A stretch of 34,335 nucleotides of DNA from Streptomyces sp. ISL-11. Its GTDB lineage: Bacteria > Actinomycetota > Actinomycetes > Streptomycetales > Streptomycetaceae. Under the pieces are notes generated by a model that made no database searches, was not told the origin of the DNA, and saw only the letters and a program-made list of their open reading frames with translations. The translations under genes and the position numbers were made by a program. Shown here piece after piece: positions 31,638 to 34,335 of this stretch. The stretch's first letter is position 1, and each line of letters opens with the position of its first letter. The stretch spans positions 1 through 34,335 of the forward strand of contig NZ_JAGGOL010000154.1 in NCBI RefSeq assembly GCF_018614525.1. The letters run 5' to 3'.

Positions 31638-32531
31638 TCACTTCGTACGCAATGTGCCGCTCACTTTTCCGACACCCTCGTGCCATCCGGCGGGCCGCCG
31701 GGGTCGGAGCAGGTCGACCGGGGTGCCGGTGATGTCCTCGGTGAGGATCAGCCGCCCGCCGGCCGGGGGGAGTTCCCCGGCGCCGCCGGGCGGGCCGCCC
31801 ATCCAGAGGGTGAGCGCCTCGGTGTAGGCCGAGGCGGCCGACACCGCCTCGGCCGGCAGCCGCCGCGGCGCCAGATCGCGGTGCAGCGTGGAGAGCGCGC
31901 GCCGGAACGCCTTCCGCCGGGAGGCGAGGAGTTCGGGGGAGAGCTCACACTGCCCGGGGCAGCGCAGCGCGGCCGCGGCGTCGACCGCCCGGAACGACGG
32001 CAGTTCGCGCACCTCGGGCGGCACCTCGAACCCACCGGTGTACTCGATGAGGTCGAACAGCGGCCGGGCCGCGCTCCCCGCCGGCCACGACCCGGTGAAC
32101 TCGCCGAAGTGGCCGAGGAACCGCTCGCGCCACCGCGGTGACATCACCGGGGCCACCATCCGCCAGGCGTCGGCCAGGCCGCGTTCGAGCGCGGTACGGG
32201 CCGGCGGCGTGCGGCCGGTGTCCGGCGGGAGGAAGTCGAGGAGGGCGTCGGCGAACGGCGGGGACTGCCCGTACTCCTCGGACCGGTCGTGGAAGATGAA
32301 GAACCACACGAGCCAGGCCGTACCGCGCTTGAGCCGCCCGCACTCCGCGTCGGGCATCACCCGCGCCGCGAACTCCGCGCAGCCGGCTCTGCGGAAGCGC
32401 CGCTGGGCGGAGAAGGACTGTATGAGCCCGGTCCGGCGCACCCAGCGGTCGACGAACACGGCGGCCTCCGCGGCGTGCGGGTTCGTCCGGAGGCCGGTGA
32501 CCGCCGGACGGTGACTGGGCGTGGTGGGCAT
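31638..32531 (-). CDS. Degenerate terpene-synthase-like protein
   Basis: 297 residues. FAARVMPDAECGRLKRGTAW and LVWFFIFHDRSEEY (~54-87) align with the start of class I terpene cyclases, where FFxFDDxxD/E is expected; here the first Asp is His (HDRSE, 81-85). LADAWRMVAPVMSPRWRERF (~119-138) and LFDLIEYTGGFEVPPEV (~158-174) continue the match. About 25 residues between SWPAGSAAR and PLFDL, including the usual R-x-x-T-G region, are missing, and no NSE motif is visible where LRCPGQCELSPELLAS stands. Cyclase activity is therefore doubtful. ATG 32531 has GAGGAA 7 bases upstream. No prenyltransferase, P450 or other terpene gene is adjacent. Confidence 0.7.
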   Translation of the reverse strand: MPTTPSHRPAVTGLRTNPHAAEAAVFVDRWVRRTGLIQSFSAQRRFRRAGCAEFAARVMPDAECGRLKRGTAWLVWFFIFHDRSEEYGQSPPFADALLDFLPPDTGRTPPARTALERGLADAWRMVAPVMSPRWRERFLGHFGEFTGSWPAGSAARPLFDLIEYTGGFEVPPEVRELPSFRAVDAAAALRCPGQCELSPELLASRRKAFRRALSTLHRDLAPRRLPAEAVSAASAYTEALTLWMGGPPGGAGELPPAGGRLILTEDITGTPVDLLRPRRPAGWHEGVGKVSGTLRTK

Positions 32532-32696
32532 GGGATTCCTCGCCGGTAGCGCTCTCGCGGATCCTCAGGTTCTACCCGGCGCCGCGTCCGGACCACGGCT
32601 CATCAGCGCACCCGGCAGCGTGCGCGAAGCCGCCGCGCGCCGGGCGCGACCGGCGCGGGACGCCCCGCACGCGCCCCGGCCCCTCCCGCCTTCGGC

Positions 32697-33791
32697 TCAC
32701 GGCGGCGGCGCGAGGCTCCTCCTGCGGAACGCGGCGCACACCATCGTCACCGCCGTGCCGGCCACCGCCCAGGCGGAGAGCACCAGCAGCGATCCGGTCA
32801 GCGCGTTGCCCCGGAAGTAGGCGATGGAGCGCGCCGACCAGGTGCCCGCGCCCGGCGGGAGCGCGGGGCCGATGGCGCGCCAGAAGGGCGGGAGCAGTGG
32901 GTAGGGGTACGCGCCGCCCGCGCTCGGGTTGCCCAGGACCACGACGATCGCGATCGCCAGGCCGATGCCGATGATCCCCGCCAGCCCCTGCAGGGCCAGC
33001 GTCGTGGCCCCGACCGCGAAGACCACCAGGGCGCCCAGCCCCCACAGGCCCAGGACGCTGCCGGGCAGCGCCCCGAGGGCCGGGCCCGTGATGACGGCGC
33101 CGAGCAGGCCCGAGCCGATGGCGTAGAGCGCGAGCGCGGCGAGCCGGAAGCCGGCCCGCCGGGGGTTGGCGGGGCGGGCGCCCGCGCTGATCGCGAGGAT
33201 CGCGGCGCACAGGTAGCCGCCGACGCACCAGCCCACCACCAGGTAGAAGGAGGTCAGGCCGCGGGCGTCGCCGGCCGCGGACGGGGCGGTGTCGACGATC
33301 TTCAGCGAGCGCTGTTCGGCGGCCTCGGCGCGGGTGACGACCGCCTCGGCGGCCTGGGCGAGCGAGGCGCCCGCGCCGCCCGCGACGAGGAGGGTGTCGG
33401 TGGTGCCGCGCGGGTCGACGATCAGCGCTGCCTCCAGGTCGCGCTCGCGCAGCTGCCGGCGGGCCTCCCGCTCGTCGCGGACCGCGCGCGGGTCCAAGGG
33501 GCCGCCCGGCAGCCCGGCCAGCTTGTCCACCAGCTGACCGGCGAGCTGCCGCGGGGCGACGACGCCGGTCGCGATGTCCTTCGGCCGCGGGCTGTGGAAG
33601 GCCCCGACGTAGGAGGTGATGAACGCGAGCTGGAGCACCAGCGCCCCGAGCACCAGCAGCGCGGCGCGGGCCGTCACCGCCTCCCGTACCTCCTGGAGGA
33701 ACGTCGGGGATGCGCTGTCGCCCGAGGAGCCGGGAGGGCCGGGAGGGCCGGGAGGGCCGGGGGAGCCGGGGGAGCCGGGGGAGCGGTCCAT
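32697..33791 (-). CDS. DUF3533/YhgE-Pip-like membrane protein with collagen-like N-terminus
   Basis: 364 residues. Residues 5-21 form a Gly-x-y tract (GSPGSPGPPGPPGPPG), then a cytoplasmic segment, one transmembrane helix (~43-62), a ~140-residue extracytoplasmic domain and about five further helices. This topology matches the ABC-2/YhgE-like family that includes phage-infection-type proteins and membrane permeases. KDIATGVVAPRQLAGQL and RDLEAALIVDPRGTTDTLLV are family-like stretches in the outer domain. ATG 33791 was chosen over a GTG ten codons earlier because the latter lacks a ribosome site. Function: probably transport or secretion-related. Divergent from the DNA polymerase gene. Confidence 0.78.
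   Translation of the reverse strand: MDRSPGSPGSPGPPGPPGPPGSSGDSASPTFLQEVREAVTARAALLVLGALVLQLAFITSYVGAFHSPRPKDIATGVVAPRQLAGQLVDKLAGLPGGPLDPRAVRDEREARRQLRERDLEAALIVDPRGTTDTLLVAGGAGASLAQAAEAVVTRAEAAEQRSLKIVDTAPSAAGDARGLTSFYLVVGWCVGGYLCAAILAISAGARPANPRRAGFRLAALALYAIGSGLLGAVITGPALGALPGSVLGLWGLGALVVFAVGATTLALQGLAGIIGIGLAIAIVVVLGNPSAGGAYPYPLLPPFWRAIGPALPPGAGTWSARSIAYFRGNALTGSLLVLSAWAVAGTAVTMVCAAFRRRSLAPPP
33727..33783. repeat. 9-base tandem tract encoding Gly-x-y repeats
   Basis: GGGAGGCCG-type 9-mers (sense of the protein: GGC/CCC-rich Gly-Ser-Pro and Gly-Pro-Pro codons) run through 33727-33783 with slight changes (GGGGGAGCC in the upstream part). They encode the collagen-like tract of the membrane protein. 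Confidence 0.75.
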
Positions 33792-33976
33792 GATCCGAGC
33801 CTGCGGGGTCCGGCGGGGCACCGCAGGCGGTGGGGGCCGTTCGGGCGACGCCCACCGCAGTTCGTACGAATGTTCGAGGAGGTGGTTTATGGTGGAGAGA
33901 GGAGGGGCGGAAATCAGCCAGGGGGTGCGCGACAGCGGAGACCGGTGAGACCAGTGAGAACGGCAGGAGGCGTGCG

Positions 33977-34335
33977 ATGACGGGCTTCACGCACCTGCGC
34001 ACCGTCTCGGGGTTCTCGATGCGCTACGGGGCCTCGCACCCCGAGCGGCTGGCCGGGCGCGCCGCCGAGCGCGGCATGGACGCCGTCGCCCTCACCGACC
34101 GCGACAGCCTCGCCGGGGCGGTCCGGTTCGCCAGGGCGAGCGCCCGGGCCGGGGTGCGGCCGCTGTTCGGCGTGGACCTGGCCGTACGGGAGAGCGTGCC
34201 CGAGCCCGGCCCGACCGTCCGGCGCCGGGTCCCCGTGCGCGGCGGCGCCTTCATCGACGAGTCCACGCCCCGGGTGACCTTCCTCGCCCGCGACGGCGCG
34301 CCCGCCTGGGCCGCGCTGTGCGGACTGGTCTCCGC
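33977..34335 (+). CDS. dnaE: DNA polymerase III alpha subunit, DnaE-type (3' partial)
   Basis: First ~119 residues; the gene runs off the window. Start MTGFTHLRTVSGFSMRYGAS, then HPERLAGRAAERGMDAVALT and DRDSLAGAVRFARASARAGV, RPLFGVDLAV match the N-terminal PHP domain of C-family DNA polymerases. In the first PHP motif the usual H-x-H is H-L-R, a form associated with the second, error-prone DnaE-type enzymes of actinobacteria (from memory, S. coelicolor SCO1739 is similar). Role: mutagenic/translesion DNA synthesis rather than replication, by inference. AGGAGG (33965-33970) lies 6 bases before the ATG. Confidence 0.88.
   Translation, partial: MTGFTHLRTVSGFSMRYGASHPERLAGRAAERGMDAVALTDRDSLAGAVRFARASARAGVRPLFGVDLAVRESVPEPGPTVRRRVPVRGGAFIDESTPRVTFLARDGAPAWAALCGLVS

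Noticed and set aside
31638..33791. A terpene biosynthetic gene cluster
   Set aside because: The only terpene-like gene has damaged metal-binding motifs, and no prenyltransferase, P450 or methyltransferase lies beside it.
1..34335. rRNA, tRNA or transposase genes
   Set aside because: None was recognised on either strand when scanning gaps and reading frames.

Overview
The window is very GC-rich with strong third-position GC bias, GTG/TTG starts and GGAGG-type ribosome sites. It carries streptogrisin-like proteases, a Streptomyces subtilisin inhibitor, a SepF-like protein and a gas-vesicle cluster without gvpN. Together these point to a Streptomyces (or very close relative) chromosome, in a core-to-intermediate region. 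The order Der, Cmk, acyltransferase, TyrA, acyl-CoA dehydrogenase, SepF-like, DnaE-type polymerase resembles, from memory, the S. coelicolor SCO1739-SCO1768 neighbourhood; this was not checked by alignment.

Left part (1-7.4 kb): a 23S rRNA pseudouridine synthase (5' end off the window), two convergent pol-beta-like nucleotidyltransferases of one family, a DUF952 protein, then a rightward housekeeping run tyrA - cmk - PlsC-like acyltransferase - der. Two copies of one streptomycete intergenic repeat lie between convergent genes here (about 1.9 and 7.5 kb). One supplies the C-terminus and stop codon of a gene; the other is interrupted by a second hairpin repeat.

Middle (7.7-17.6 kb): two leftward hypothetical genes, a GT4 glycosyltransferase with a coupled partner, a tiny hydrophobic membrane protein, an orphan cytochrome c oxidase subunit I, and the leftward gas-vesicle operon gvpO-A-F-G-J-L-S-K. 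All six junctions from A to K are exact 4-base overlaps. The gvpO and hydrophobic-peptide starts both sit just downstream of sigma-B-like promoter candidates. A small I78-type protease inhibitor follows on the other strand.

Right part (17.7-34.3 kb): a PAP2 phosphatase, a multi-pass mannosyltransferase-like protein, an MFS exporter with an operator-like palindrome, and a 0.9-kb gene-less stretch made of diverged direct repeats. Then come acyl-CoA dehydrogenase, the SepF-like protein, a DUF5685 protein with a His-rich linker and a 50% cysteine tail, DUF1684, a streptogrisin B-like protease, a slipin/band-7 protein, a second streptogrisin-type protease and an SSI-type inhibitor with a Lys P1 site. 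The last items are a 47-codon, TTA-containing, low-GC reading frame, a degenerate terpene-synthase-like protein, a DUF3533/YhgE-like membrane protein with a collagen-like N-terminus, and the start of a DnaE-type polymerase.

The genes form several modules rather than one pathway: ribosome/nucleotide/lipid housekeeping on the left, a stress-linked gas-vesicle and oxidase block in the middle, and a secreted protease/inhibitor set on the right. The least explained items are the repeat array at 22.2-22.9 kb, the small TTA-containing frame at 31.35 kb, the cysteine tail of the DUF5685 protein and several upstream palindromes. No rRNA, tRNA, CRISPR array or transposase was seen.
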